A stretch of 64,000 nt of DNA from Amycolatopsis nalaikhensis (lineage in GTDB: Bacteria; Actinomycetota; Actinomycetes; Mycobacteriales; Pseudonocardiaceae): contig NZ_CP127173.1 of the NCBI RefSeq assembly GCF_030264295.1, positions 4,967,501 through 5,031,500 of the forward strand. The letters run 5' to 3'. Shown piece by piece: positions 27,129 to 35,686 of the stretch. The position numbers were made by a program, and so were the translations under genes. Under the pieces are notes generated by a model, which made no database searches, had not been told where the DNA came from, and saw nothing but the letters and a program-made list of their open reading frames with translations. The stretch's first letter is position 1; each line of letters begins with the position of its first letter.

Positions 27129-27880
27129 AGAGAGCCGTGGCACTGGTCGTGCTGCTGATCGCCGCGACGCTGGGCGGGGTGAGCACGGCGTCGGCCGACG
27201 ACGGCGCCCGCGTCACCGCCGAGAACCGCGTCGACGAGCGGACCCTGGACCTGACGATCTCGTCCCCGGCGCTGGGCACGACCGCGCCGGTGCGGGTCCT
27301 GCTGCCGCGGTCGTACGCTCAGGAGCCGTCGCGGACCTGGCCGGTGCTGTACCTGCTGCACGGCTGCTGCGAGGACAAGGACTACCAGTCCTGGGACTAC
27401 TTCACCGACGTCAAGGCGTTCACCGCGGACCAGGACGTCATGGTCGTGATGCCGAGCGACGGCCGCGCCGGGATGTATTCGCAGTGGTGGAACTTCGGGC
27501 TGAGCACGAAGCCGGACTGGGAGACCTTCCACACGGTGGAGCTGCCGCAGCTGCTCGAACGCGGCTACCGCGCGGGCACCACGCGCGCGGTGGCGGGCCT
27601 GTCGATCGGCGGCTACGGGGCGCTGGCGTACGCGTTCCGCCACCCGGGGATGTTCCGCGCGGCGGCGTCGTTCAGCGGCGTCCCGAACACGCTGCAGTTC
27701 GGCGTGCCCGAAGTGATCCAGGGCATCCTGCTGCGCGAGGGTCTGAGCTTCTACGCGTTGTGGGGCAACCAGTATTCGACGCCGTGGCTGTGGTCGGCCC
27801 GCAACCCGTACGGGCCTGGCCGCTGCTGTCGGCGTCCCTCGGCCTCGTGCGCTGAAGGGGACTTTCCTCGCATCACATGA
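27125..27880 (+). CDS. Antigen-85/mycolyltransferase-like secreted esterase, C-terminally truncated
   Basis: 251 residues from GTG 27125 (GTGA overlap). Signal peptide about 1-24 ('LVVLLIAATLGGVSTASADD'). Esterase-D fold: 'PVLYLLHGCCEDKDYQSW', 'VVMPSDGRAGMYSQWW', nucleophile Ser160 in 'GLSIGGYGAL', 'AASFSGVPNT'. After 'WLWSARNPYG' homology stops and about 20 unrelated residues run into the family A repeat; the Asp/Glu and His of the triad should lie in the missing part. Antigen 85 transfers mycolates to trehalose or arabinogalactan in mycolate producers; neighbours resembling FadD32 and Pks13 suggest the same ancestral pathway. Probably inactive as encoded. Confidence 0.75.
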   Translation: MKRAVALVVLLIAATLGGVSTASADDGARVTAENRVDERTLDLTISSPALGTTAPVRVLLPRSYAQEPSRTWPVLYLLHGCCEDKDYQSWDYFTDVKAFTADQDVMVVMPSDGRAGMYSQWWNFGLSTKPDWETFHTVELPQLLERGYRAGTTRAVAGLSIGGYGALAYAFRHPGMFRAAASFSGVPNTLQFGVPEVIQGILLREGLSFYALWGNQYSTPWLWSARNPYGPGRCCRRPSASCAEGDFPRIT

Positions 27881-27928
27881 GCTGAAGGGGACGTTCGTCG
27901 CATCACATGCACTGAACGTCCCCTTCAG
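27852..27928. repeat. Family A inverted repeat between convergent genes
   Basis: Two direct copies of CTGAAGGGGAC..TCGCATCACATG (27852 and 27882) are followed by the inverted CTGAACGTCCCCTTCAG (27912-27928). It is related to the element at 6648-6724. It supplies the last codons and stop of the truncated esterase and faces the 3' end of the PucR gene at 27963. Likely bidirectional terminator. Confidence 0.85.
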
Positions 27929-27962
27929 CCCGCGTCCGGTGGGCGACCGCGCGTTCGATGGG

Positions 27963-29156
27963 TCAGGTGAGCGTCGCCCGCAGGGCGAGGATCATCTCGA
28001 AGCGGTCGTCCGGATCCCGCAGGCTGTCCGCGAAGAGGGCCTCCAGCTCCTGGGCCCGGGCGCGGACCGTCTGCGGGTGGATCGCCAGCCGGTCGGCGAC
28101 CTCGCGGACGTTGCCGCACGTCTCCAGCCACGCCAGCAACGTCCCCGCCAGGCGGTTGTACTGCTTCGGCGTCAACGCGGTCAGCGGGCCGAGGCGGCGC
28201 CGGGTCACCTCCGCGGCGAGGAACGGCTCCTTGCGCAGCCACAGCGTCGCGAGGTGGTCTTCGCACCAGGTCAGCGGCTCGTCCGGGAGGACGTCCGGCA
28301 CCAGCCGCAACGCCTCCTGCGCCGTCGCCAGCGACCGGCCCGCCTGCCGCGGCGGGACCGGCGGCCCGACCGCGGCCCGGTGCCCGGCCAGGGCCGCGGT
28401 GAGCGGAGCCCGGTCCGACGGCGCGGGCAGCAGCAGCCGCGGCGTCCCGTCTTCGAGGTCCTCCAGCGCGTCCAGGCCCGAGACGTCGGCCGGGCCGTCG
28501 AGAGCCACCGCGACCAGCCTGTGCGGCAACGGCCACTCCGCCGCCGCGGCGGCTTCCTGCACCGTGCGCGACGGCGACGGCGGGTCCGCCAGCAGCAGGT
28601 CCAGCAACCGGCGGCGACGCCGTTCCAGCGCGCCCGCCGCGCGCGCCTGCGCCGCCGCGTGCCCTTCGATCGACAACGCGGACAGCTCGTCGATGTAGGC
28701 GAAGATGGCCTCGGCGAGCAGGCACAACGTCGCCGACGGCACGCCCGCCCGCGTCCCCACCTCGGCCATCCGCCGCCACGTCACGCGCGCGCCGACGCGG
28801 TAGGCCGCCTGCAGGACGTCGAGGTTGCGGCCCTGCGCGAGTTCGTGCACACCGAGCCCGACGAACACCTTCCGGCGCTCGTCCGGCAGCGGGCCGGACG
28901 CCGCGATCCGGTCGATGAACTGCAGGATCGCCGCCTGCACGCCCGCCCGCAGCGCCTTGCCGAAGGCGCCGTCGAGCGGCCGCGCGTAGTCCGGGATGGT
29001 CCGCTGGATCTCCCGCAGCACTTCGTCGGCGACGTCGAGCATCCGCGGCCGGAACACCGCGGCCAGCTCGCGGGGGAGCATGGCCCACAGCTGTCCCGGC
29101 CGTCCGTCGCCGCCGAGCATCGGTCCGAAGGTCGTTTCGCCGGACGGTCCCGTCAC
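27963..29156 (-). CDS. PucR-family transcriptional regulator 1
   Basis: 397 residues, GTG 29156. N-terminal helical sensor region ('LPRELAAVFRPRMLDVADEV', 'EAIFAYIDELSALSIEGHAA'), a central CdaR-like GGDEF-type domain, and the C-terminal PucR helix-turn-helix: 'TLLAWLETCGNVREVADRLA' then 'IHPQTVRARAQELEALF'. PucR proteins bind DNA as activators or repressors of nearby catabolic or envelope genes. It sits 28 bp downstream of a paralogue on the same strand, so the two are probably co-transcribed. Target genes cannot be read from sequence. Confidence 0.88.
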   Translation of the reverse strand: MTGPSGETTFGPMLGGDGRPGQLWAMLPRELAAVFRPRMLDVADEVLREIQRTIPDYARPLDGAFGKALRAGVQAAILQFIDRIAASGPLPDERRKVFVGLGVHELAQGRNLDVLQAAYRVGARVTWRRMAEVGTRAGVPSATLCLLAEAIFAYIDELSALSIEGHAAAQARAAGALERRRRRLLDLLLADPPSPSRTVQEAAAAAEWPLPHRLVAVALDGPADVSGLDALEDLEDGTPRLLLPAPSDRAPLTAALAGHRAAVGPPVPPRQAGRSLATAQEALRLVPDVLPDEPLTWCEDHLATLWLRKEPFLAAEVTRRRLGPLTALTPKQYNRLAGTLLAWLETCGNVREVADRLAIHPQTVRARAQELEALFADSLRDPDDRFEMILALRATLT

Positions 29157-29183
29157 GGAAACCCCACCTCGTCTTTGAGGGAG

Positions 29184-30539
29184 TCAGGAGCCGAGCAGGG
29201 CCTCCGCCCGCAGCGCGATCTCCATGTCGAGCCGGTCGTCGGCGTTGTTGAGCCGGTCGCCGAACAGGTCGATGAGCTGGTGCATGCGGTACCGCACGGT
29301 CTGCGGGTGCACCTTGAGCTTCTTCGCGATCTCGGGGGCGCTGCCGCGGGACTGGAGCCAGATCAGCAGCGTCTCGCCGAGGCGCGCCCGCTGCTTCGGG
29401 GTGAGGTCCTTGAACGGTTCCAGGCTGCGCGAACACAGCTCGCGGACGAGGAATTCGTCGGCGAGCAGCCACAGCGTGGAGAGGTGGTCGGTGCAGCGGG
29501 TCACCGGCGCGTCCGGCAGCACCCCGCGCTGGACGAGCTTCAGCGTCCGGCGCGCCCACAGCAGCGAGCGCGGCGCGTCGGTGAGCCGCACGGTCGGGCC
29601 GATCACCGCGCGCCAGCCCTGCAGCCGCTCGGTGAGGTTCTTCAGGTGCTTGGCCGGGTCGCCGGTGACCAGGCACGGCTCGCCGCCCTCGAGGTCGACG
29701 AGGACGTCGGAGTGCAGGTCCGGCGCGGCGAGGCTGTGCTGGTCGGCGCGGGGTTCGAGGGCGACGACGGTGACCTCGGCCGGCAGCGGCCACTGCGCGG
29801 TGGCGGCTTGGGCGGTGATGGTCTGCGGCGCGGACGGGGGGTCGGCGAGCAGCAGTTCGAGCAGCCGTCTCCGGCGGCGCGCCCGGGTGCCGGCGGCGCG
29901 GGTCTGCGCCGCCGTGTAGCCCTCGATGGACAGCGCGGAGATCTCGTCGACGTAGGCGAAGATCGCCTCGGCGCTGGTGCAGAGCGTGTCCGCGGAGACG
30001 CCGGCGGCCTGGCCGAACTCCGAGATGTGCCGCCACGCGACCCGCCCGCCGACCCGGTAGGCGGTCTGCAGGCAGTCCAGGCTGCGGCCCTCGTTGAACT
30101 CGATCTTGCCGAGGTTGCGGAACACGGTCGTCCACGTCTCGAGCGGCACGGCACCGGGGGTGCCGACACTGTCGAGGCACTGGATGATCGACTGCCGCAC
30201 ACCCTGCGTGATGATGTGCCCGAACGCGCCTTCGAGCGGCTGGCGGTACTCGGGCACCGCCCGCTGCACCTCCTGCAGGATGGCGCGGGCCAGCGGGTCG
30301 ACCCGCGGCTTGAAGCGGATCGCCAGCTCGCGGGGCAGCGACGCCCACAGCCCGATGGCGCCGGAAGCGCGCACGGGCCGGGGTTCCGCCGGGGTCCGCG
30401 GTGAGGGTGGGTAGGCAGGCCGGGGCCGGTCGGCCGACACGGACTGCTGCCGGTAGGCCGGTCCGGAAGAGCGCTCGCCGGGGGCAGGCCGTCCCGTCCG
30501 CAGTGCGGGGGTGGCGAACCCGGTGTCCACGTCGGTCAT
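29184..30539 (-). CDS. PucR-family transcriptional regulator 2
   Basis: 451 residues from ATG 30539 (AAGGA eight bases upstream); ATG 30563 would add eight residues. It has an extra Pro/Arg-rich N-terminal tail of about 65 residues absent from the other three paralogues, then 'GLWASLPRELAIRFKPRVDP', the sensor region 'AEAIFAYVDEISALSIEGYT', and the C-terminal HTH 'RGSAPEIAKKLKVHPQTVRY'. A terminator-like hairpin lies about 25 bp before its start. Confidence 0.88.
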   Translation of the reverse strand: MTDVDTGFATPALRTGRPAPGERSSGPAYRQQSVSADRPRPAYPPSPRTPAEPRPVRASGAIGLWASLPRELAIRFKPRVDPLARAILQEVQRAVPEYRQPLEGAFGHIITQGVRQSIIQCLDSVGTPGAVPLETWTTVFRNLGKIEFNEGRSLDCLQTAYRVGGRVAWRHISEFGQAAGVSADTLCTSAEAIFAYVDEISALSIEGYTAAQTRAAGTRARRRRRLLELLLADPPSAPQTITAQAATAQWPLPAEVTVVALEPRADQHSLAAPDLHSDVLVDLEGGEPCLVTGDPAKHLKNLTERLQGWRAVIGPTVRLTDAPRSLLWARRTLKLVQRGVLPDAPVTRCTDHLSTLWLLADEFLVRELCSRSLEPFKDLTPKQRARLGETLLIWLQSRGSAPEIAKKLKVHPQTVRYRMHQLIDLFGDRLNNADDRLDMEIALRAEALLGS

Positions 30540-30564
30540 GTGTTTTATCCTTGCTGGCAACAAA

Positions 30565-30591
30565 ACCGGCCTCTTCGTCGTCGAAGCCGGT
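30565..30591 (-). terminator. Hairpin with T-run upstream of PucR 2
   Basis: On the minus strand ACCGG/CCGGT (30587-30591 with 30565-30569) and CTTCG/CGAAG form a ten-pair stem with a three-base bulge and a four-base loop, followed by TTTTG. It lies between the hydrolase gene and the PucR gene on the same strand, so it could end hydrolase transcripts or act as an attenuator. Confidence 0.55.
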
Positions 30592-30756
30592 CCGGATTTT
30601 GTGGCTCAGGCAACATAATTTCGCGCGAACCGCAGTGTCAACGGGTTCTCCGCTGACTTTGCGGTAACCCGTCCGGACTACACCCGAACGGGTGGAACGG
30701 CGCGATGGGAGGTGACACTTCCGCCTGGCCGGGATGGTGCGCGGATGACAACTTTT

Positions 30757-31680
30757 TCAGAGGCGTTCGCGCACCGGATTCAGGGCCGTGAGCCGGGCGA
30801 CGACGTCGTCGAGGGTCAGCCGCGCGGGCTCGGTGCCGGTGACGAAGTCCTTCAGCAGCAGGCAGAACCCGTCCGGGTCGGCCACGTGCGGAAAGTGTTT
30901 CACGTTTTCCAGCACGGTCAAGCGGCTGTCCGGCAGCAGTTCCGCCGTCCGCCGCCCGTGTGTCACGGGGATGAGCGGGTCGCGCGCACCCCAGACCAGC
31001 AGCGTCGGCACCTGTTCGGCCAGGTAGAGCTTCTCCACGGCGCTCGCGCGCTGCCCGCGCAGGTCCATCAGGGACCGCGCGATGACCAGGAACGCGCGCC
31101 GCCGCGCGGGATCGGCCAGCGAGCCGAAATGCCTGGCCAGCTCTCGTGTTTCAGTTTTCAACGACCTGCCGAGCAGTCGCGCGGCGGCCTTCGCGACCGC
31201 GAGCGTCACGCGGTTCACCGCACACGCGAGCACGAGCGGCGCACCGGGCAGGGCGGCGGCGCGCAGCACGGGGCTGACCTCCGTGCCGAGCCCGGCACTG
31301 GCGACCAGCACGAGCCGGTCGCACATTTCCGGGAACTGGTAGGCGAACTGCATCGCGATGCCACCGCCGAGCGAATGCCCGACGACGGTCGCGTGCCGCA
31401 CGCCGGACACGGCCAGCACGTCCCGCACGGTGCTCGCTTGGGCGCCGAGGCCGTAATCCGCGCGCGGGGCGTCCGAATGACCGTGGCCGGGAAGGTCGAA
31501 GGCGAGCACGCGACGGCCGAAGGGCGCGCACCGTTCCAGCACGGGCCGCCAGGTTTCGGCGCTGCCCGCGATCCCGTGCAGCAGCACGATCGCTTCGTCA
31601 TCGGCGCCCGAGTCGGGCAGGTGCTCGTGCAGCCGCAGGCGGCGGCCGTGCAGGGTGAGGGTGTAGGTCTCGAGTGTCAT
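30757..31680 (-). CDS. Alpha/beta hydrolase
   Basis: 307 residues, ATG 31680 with AAAGG upstream. Complete hydrolase fold: 'AIVLLHGIAGSAETW', 'FDLPGHGHSDAP', nucleophile 'VVGHSLGGGIAMQFA', acid 'WGARDPLIPV', and His in 'VKHFPHVADP'. The catalytic triad is intact, unlike the esterase at 27125. No signal peptide. Flanked by PucR regulators on both sides; the substrate is unknown. Confidence 0.9.
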   Translation of the reverse strand: MTLETYTLTLHGRRLRLHEHLPDSGADDEAIVLLHGIAGSAETWRPVLERCAPFGRRVLAFDLPGHGHSDAPRADYGLGAQASTVRDVLAVSGVRHATVVGHSLGGGIAMQFAYQFPEMCDRLVLVASAGLGTEVSPVLRAAALPGAPLVLACAVNRVTLAVAKAAARLLGRSLKTETRELARHFGSLADPARRRAFLVIARSLMDLRGQRASAVEKLYLAEQVPTLLVWGARDPLIPVTHGRRTAELLPDSRLTVLENVKHFPHVADPDGFCLLLKDFVTGTEPARLTLDDVVARLTALNPVRERL

Positions 31681-32294
31681 CGGCGGCCTTTCTCGCGAAT
31701 CCGAAAATAGGCCATCCGACTACTCGCGCCCGGTGTGGCGAACACCACCGTCGCCGAATCCGGGACAAGCATGACAACAACGGTCCCGAAAAGGTGGCCG
31801 CGCGTGCGGGTTTTTCCGAAGGGGTGTGAATGCGCATCGACATTCCGCCGGTATCCGGGTATTCCTCGGACATGGCCGCAATGACGCACCGGACGCGCTG
31901 ATGTCCTGCCGCGCGAGTTTCCATTTCGCCACACCGGGCCAGGCCCTGCCGCGGCGCAGGCCAGATCGTCGGCCTTGGCGGCGGGTGCTGCCGATGCCGG
32001 TGCGGGCGCTTGAGCGGGTGGTCGGGGCTCGTGGTCATGGTCCGCGGGCGGGTGTGCGGGTGAGCGGCTGAGGTTGGTCGCACGCCGGGGTTGCGGGCGC
32101 GCCTTCCGGGGCCGATCGTCGGGCGCGCCTAGGGGCGCTGACCAGCGGCGGGCCGGTGGCGTGCTGTGGTGGCGGGTGTTGCTCGCCCTCGAACCGCTGC
32201 GATCTCCGCACGCCGGGCAGGCAGGCTCAACGTGAGCCGCTGAGCAGCGAGAGTCCTTGGCATGGCGGGGCAGCGGGTGCCGCCCGGCGCGCCC
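31681..32294. other. 614-bp gene-free interval
   Basis: Between the hydrolase start and the 3' end of PucR 3. The first 150 bp are less G+C-rich and include GCATGACAACAACGG, plausibly the hydrolase promoter. The remainder has short open frames on both strands but none with a ribosome-binding site or recognisable product. I see no transposase or RNA gene. Confidence 0.6.
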
Positions 32295-33506
32295 TCAACG
32301 CTCGCGGTCACCGTCCGCAGGCCGGTGCGCGCGCATGAGCCGCTGCGCCCTCAGCGCCAGCTGCATGCCGAGGCGGTCGTCGGCGTCCTTGAGGCGGTCG
32401 CCGAACAGCTCCTCCAGCTGGCGCAGCCTGTTGCGGACCGTCTGCGGGTGCACGCCGAGCCGCTGGGCGATCTCCGGTGCTCCGCCGCGCGTCTCCAGCC
32501 AGGCCAGCAGTGTCTCGCTGAGCCGTTCGCGCTGCTTCTCACTCAGCGAGGCGAACGGGTCCAGGCTCTGCCGGGCCAGCTCGGCGGCCAGGAAGTCCTC
32601 GGCGAGCAGCCAGAGTGTCGCCAGGTGGTCGCGGCACCAGATGATCGGGCCCGGCACCTCCGGGCCGGACAGCTGCAGCGCGCGCCGGGCGGTGCGCAGC
32701 GCGGCCGGGGCGTCCGCCAGCGGCACCGTCGGCGACACCGCCGCCCGCCAGCCGTCGAGCTTGGCCGCCAGCGGGGCCAGGTCGGCGTCGGGGTCGCGGG
32801 TCAGCAGGTGCGGCTCGGGCCCGTCGAGGTCGGCCAGGACGCCGTCGCCGAGCAGGTCGGCGGGGAAGTCCGCGGCGTCGGGGCCGCGTTCGAGGGCGAC
32901 CATCGCGGCCGTCTCCGGCAGCGGCCAGCCCGCGCCGCCGGCGAGCCCGGCAATGCTGGTCGCGGCGCCTTCGGGACCCTGGACGATCAGCTCCAGCAGC
33001 CGCCGCCGGCGCACCGGGACGGCGCCCTCCGCCTCGGCCTGCGCCTGCTGGTAGCCCTCGATCGCGGTGGCGCACAGCTCGTCGACGTAGGCGAAGATGG
33101 CCTCCGCGGCGACCGAGATGACGGCCGGGTCGACCCCGGCGGCGACCACCCCGGGGTGCATCGCCCGCCAGGCGACCCTGGCCCCGATGGTGGCGCTGTC
33201 CTGCAGGGCGTCGAGGTTGCGGCCCTCGGTGAACTCGATCCGCCCGCGGCCGCGGTAGAACTCGACCCAGTGCTCGTGCGACAGGCCCGGCTCGCCCATC
33301 GAGTCGATGCAGTGCTGCACGGCGTACTCGACGCTCTTGACCAGGACCTTGCCGAAGACGCCCTTGAGCGGCTGGCCGTAGGCCGGGACCGTGCGCTGGA
33401 CCTCCTGGATCATCGAGGCCGCGGCGTGCCCGACGTGCGGGCGCAGGCCCGCGCCCAGCGCGCGCGGCAGCGAGGCCAGCAGGCGGAAGCTGCGGTACTC
33501 GACCAC
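32295..33506 (-). CDS. PucR-family transcriptional regulator 3
   Basis: 403 residues, GTG 33506 preceded by GAGGGGG. Same plan as its neighbours: 'LLASLPRALGAGLRPHVGHA', sensor segment 'AEAIFAYVDELCATAIEGYQ', C-terminal HTH 'GGAPEIAQRLGVHPQTVRNR' followed by 'LRQLEELFGDRLKDADDR'. It diverges from PucR 4; their starts are 191 bp apart and must share a regulatory region. Confidence 0.88.
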   Translation of the reverse strand: MVEYRSFRLLASLPRALGAGLRPHVGHAAASMIQEVQRTVPAYGQPLKGVFGKVLVKSVEYAVQHCIDSMGEPGLSHEHWVEFYRGRGRIEFTEGRNLDALQDSATIGARVAWRAMHPGVVAAGVDPAVISVAAEAIFAYVDELCATAIEGYQQAQAEAEGAVPVRRRRLLELIVQGPEGAATSIAGLAGGAGWPLPETAAMVALERGPDAADFPADLLGDGVLADLDGPEPHLLTRDPDADLAPLAAKLDGWRAAVSPTVPLADAPAALRTARRALQLSGPEVPGPIIWCRDHLATLWLLAEDFLAAELARQSLDPFASLSEKQRERLSETLLAWLETRGGAPEIAQRLGVHPQTVRNRLRQLEELFGDRLKDADDRLGMQLALRAQRLMRAHRPADGDRER

Positions 33507-33697
33507 GAATCCCCCTCGGTGTCCGGTGTGGGCAGAGCGTATCGGACGGATGTGTCACGGAAATCAACGAGGTGTTCCCGGAAAGAGTGACGCGATCACG
33601 TCCTTTTGACACGGACGGGTGGGCGTCCTACGCTCCGTGTCAGATGGTGGGGGCTATTTCCGAGTGTCGATTAATCCGGTGGAGGACCGAATTCCCC

Positions 33698-34894
33698 ATG
33701 CGCGGTTCTCCTGCTTCCGACGGCTCGGTCTGGGCCCGGCTGCCCCACGAGCTCGGCGACGTGGTGCGCCCGCGGATCCCGGAGATCGCGCGGGCCTGCG
33801 TGGACGGCATCGCCGCCGAGATCCCGGAATATTCCCGGAGTTTCGGGGAGGACCCGGGCCGCGCGGTGGCGATCGAGCTGACGCGGCGCGGGATCGAGCG
33901 CGACATCGACCGCGTGGGCACGCCGGCGATGTGGCAGGCGGACCGGCTGGCGGAGTTCCGCGCTCACGGACGTGAGGCGTTCCACAATGGCCTGAGCCGC
34001 GAAGCGGTGCAGGCGGCGGTGCGGGTGTCGAGCCGGGTGACGTGGCGCTGGATAGCGGACATCGCCCGGGAAGCGGGCTTGTCCGGCGACGTCCTGTACG
34101 GAGCGGCGGAGGGCATGTTCGCCGACGTCGAGACATCGATGGCGGCGGTGGCGGAGGGCTACAGCGCGGCCGAAGCGGCGATGTCGGGAACGGGCGAGCG
34201 TCACCGCCGCCTGCTGCGAGCGTTGATCGACGGCCGCACACCGGCCGAAGTGGACGGTCTGGTGGCGGCATCGGGCTTGGCGTTGCCGCCGCGGGTGGCG
34301 GCGGTGGCGTTCCGGGCGTTGCCGGGAGCACCGGAGTTCCCACCGGGGTTGTTGCCCGAGCACGTCCCGGCGGACCCATCGGGAGACCCATCGGCGGCGC
34401 TGACCCCGGCGCCGGACACGGACTTGACGGGGTTGGCGAAGTTACCGGCAGGCTGGACGGCGGCGGTGGGACCGTTGGTGCCGCTGTCCTCGGCCCCTGA
34501 ATCGTTCCGGGTGGCGAGGCGAGCGCTGGACTTGTCGGCGAGGGGGCTGCTGGACGCCCCGGGCCCGGTGGTGTGGTGCCGAGACCACGTGACAACGCTG
34601 TTGTTGCTGGCGGACGAGTTCCTGGTGACCCAACTGGCGGCGACGACGTTGGAGCCATTGGCGGGCCTGACGGGACGGCGGCGAGAGCAGCTGGCGGAGA
34701 CGTTGCTGGCGCTGGTCCAGACCCGGGGGAGCGCGCCGGAGCTGGGAAGGTTGCTGGACCTGCACCCGCAGACGATCCGGGCGAGGTTGAAGAAGCTGGC
34801 GGAGTTGTTCGGAGAGAAGCTGGACGACCCGGCGGAGAGACTGAGGCTGGAGCTGGCATTGCTGGCAGAGAGAGCCCTGCCGAACGGAGACTGA
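33698..34894 (+). CDS. PucR-family transcriptional regulator 4
   Basis: 398 residues, ATG 33698 with GGAGGA eleven bases upstream, a rather long spacing. N-terminal 'VWARLPHELGDVVRPRIPEI', sensor region ending 'AEGYSAAEAAM', C-terminal HTH 'GSAPELGRLLDLHPQTIRAR'. It is the most diverged of the four: sensor 'EGMFADVETSMAAVAEGYSA' replaces the 'EAIFAYVDE' form. Divergent from PucR 3. Confidence 0.88.
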   Translation: MRGSPASDGSVWARLPHELGDVVRPRIPEIARACVDGIAAEIPEYSRSFGEDPGRAVAIELTRRGIERDIDRVGTPAMWQADRLAEFRAHGREAFHNGLSREAVQAAVRVSSRVTWRWIADIAREAGLSGDVLYGAAEGMFADVETSMAAVAEGYSAAEAAMSGTGERHRRLLRALIDGRTPAEVDGLVAASGLALPPRVAAVAFRALPGAPEFPPGLLPEHVPADPSGDPSAALTPAPDTDLTGLAKLPAGWTAAVGPLVPLSSAPESFRVARRALDLSARGLLDAPGPVVWCRDHVTTLLLLADEFLVTQLAATTLEPLAGLTGRRREQLAETLLALVQTRGSAPELGRLLDLHPQTIRARLKKLAELFGEKLDDPAERLRLELALLAERALPNGD

Positions 34895-34896
34895 GC

Positions 34897-34986
34897 AAAG
34901 CGCCCCAAGGCGGCCTTGGGTGCGTGAGACGCAACGAAGGCCGCCTTGGGTGCGTCTGACGCACCGAAGGCCACATTGGGGCGCTT
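34897..34986. repeat. Family B inverted repeat between convergent genes
   Basis: About 90 bp bounded by AAAGCGCCCCAA and TTGGGGCGCTT, with nested inverted copies of AAGGC(C/G)GCCTTGGGTGCGT and GACGCA. Lies between the end of PucR 4 (+) and gtrA (-). The same element occurs at 54952-55041, where it also separates converging genes. Confidence 0.85.
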
Positions 34987-35110
34987 GCCCCGCCCAACGA
35001 AAGGCGAGGGCGCCGGAGGCCAAACCGGCACCGAAAGGGAGTCCGGAGACAACCGAGCAGCCCCCACCCCCGAACCGATACGCAGCCGCCTCAGCGGTCC
35101 TGGCGCCGGG

Positions 35111-35647
35111 TCAAGGCACGCTTTCCCGCCTTGACGCGGTGCCAGGACCGTTGAACAATCCGGCGTTCGGCTCGGGGAGAACAAGGGGAGAAACGGCGTC
35201 GGCGACGCGAACCGGCGGAGCCGACCGGGGAAAGACCCACCGCCGGTAACCGAACCACCGAAAGGCGGTCCCCGACAGAGTCCCGAGCACCATCCCGGAC
35301 ACGAAGTCGGCGACCTCCTGAGCGACATACCCCACGTACGGTTCAGCCAGGTGCAGCACATACCGAGAGACGAGCGGCGGAACGAGATTCACCGCCACGG
35401 CACCGGCGTTGACGGCGAAGAACAGGGTCGCCTCCCGCACCCGCCGATGACCCCCGCGCGACGCGAACGACCAGCGCCGGGAGAGCAGATAAGCGAACGC
35501 CGTCGAGGCGACCGTGGCGATGAAAAGAGCCGTTACCGGTTTCTCCCGCAACACGGTGAGCTTCAGGCTGTAGTCGCCCAGTAGGGTGACCCCGTACGCG
35601 GCCAGGCCGACGACGGCGAAGCGGAGCAGCTCTCGCGGCTCGGGCAT
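35111..35647 (-). CDS. GtrA-family membrane protein
   Basis: 178 residues, ATG 35647 with GGAGGA directly upstream. Four hydrophobic segments in the GtrA pattern: 'LRFAVVGLAAYGVTLLGDYS', 'VTALFIATVASTAFAYLLSR' then 'RWSF', 'LFFAVNAGAVAVNLVPPLVS', and 'FRWFGYRRWVF' at the end of the last helix. GtrA proteins act with glycosyltransferases in moving polyprenyl-linked sugars or modifying wall polysaccharide. Starts 39 bp from a divergent gene, so the two promoters overlap. Confidence 0.88.
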   Translation of the reverse strand: MPEPRELLRFAVVGLAAYGVTLLGDYSLKLTVLREKPVTALFIATVASTAFAYLLSRRWSFASRGGHRRVREATLFFAVNAGAVAVNLVPPLVSRYVLHLAEPYVGYVAQEVADFVSGMVLGTLSGTAFRWFGYRRWVFPRSAPPVRVADAVSPLVLPEPNAGLFNGPGTASRRESVP

Positions 35648-35686
35648 GGTTCCTCCAGGTGACGCCGACAGGGTGGAGGTCTTTCG

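Noticed and set aside
27840-27930. Insertion sequence behind the truncated esterase
   Set aside because: No transposase or terminal target duplications; only short inverted repeats also seen elsewhere between genes.
31826-32071. Small plus-strand open frame in the gap between the hydrolase and PucR 3
   Set aside because: No ribosome-binding site, no recognisable composition, overlaps open frames on the other strand.
34987-35110. Small gene between the family B repeat and gtrA
   Set aside because: No start with ribosome-binding site and no protein-like composition; treated as 3' flanking DNA.
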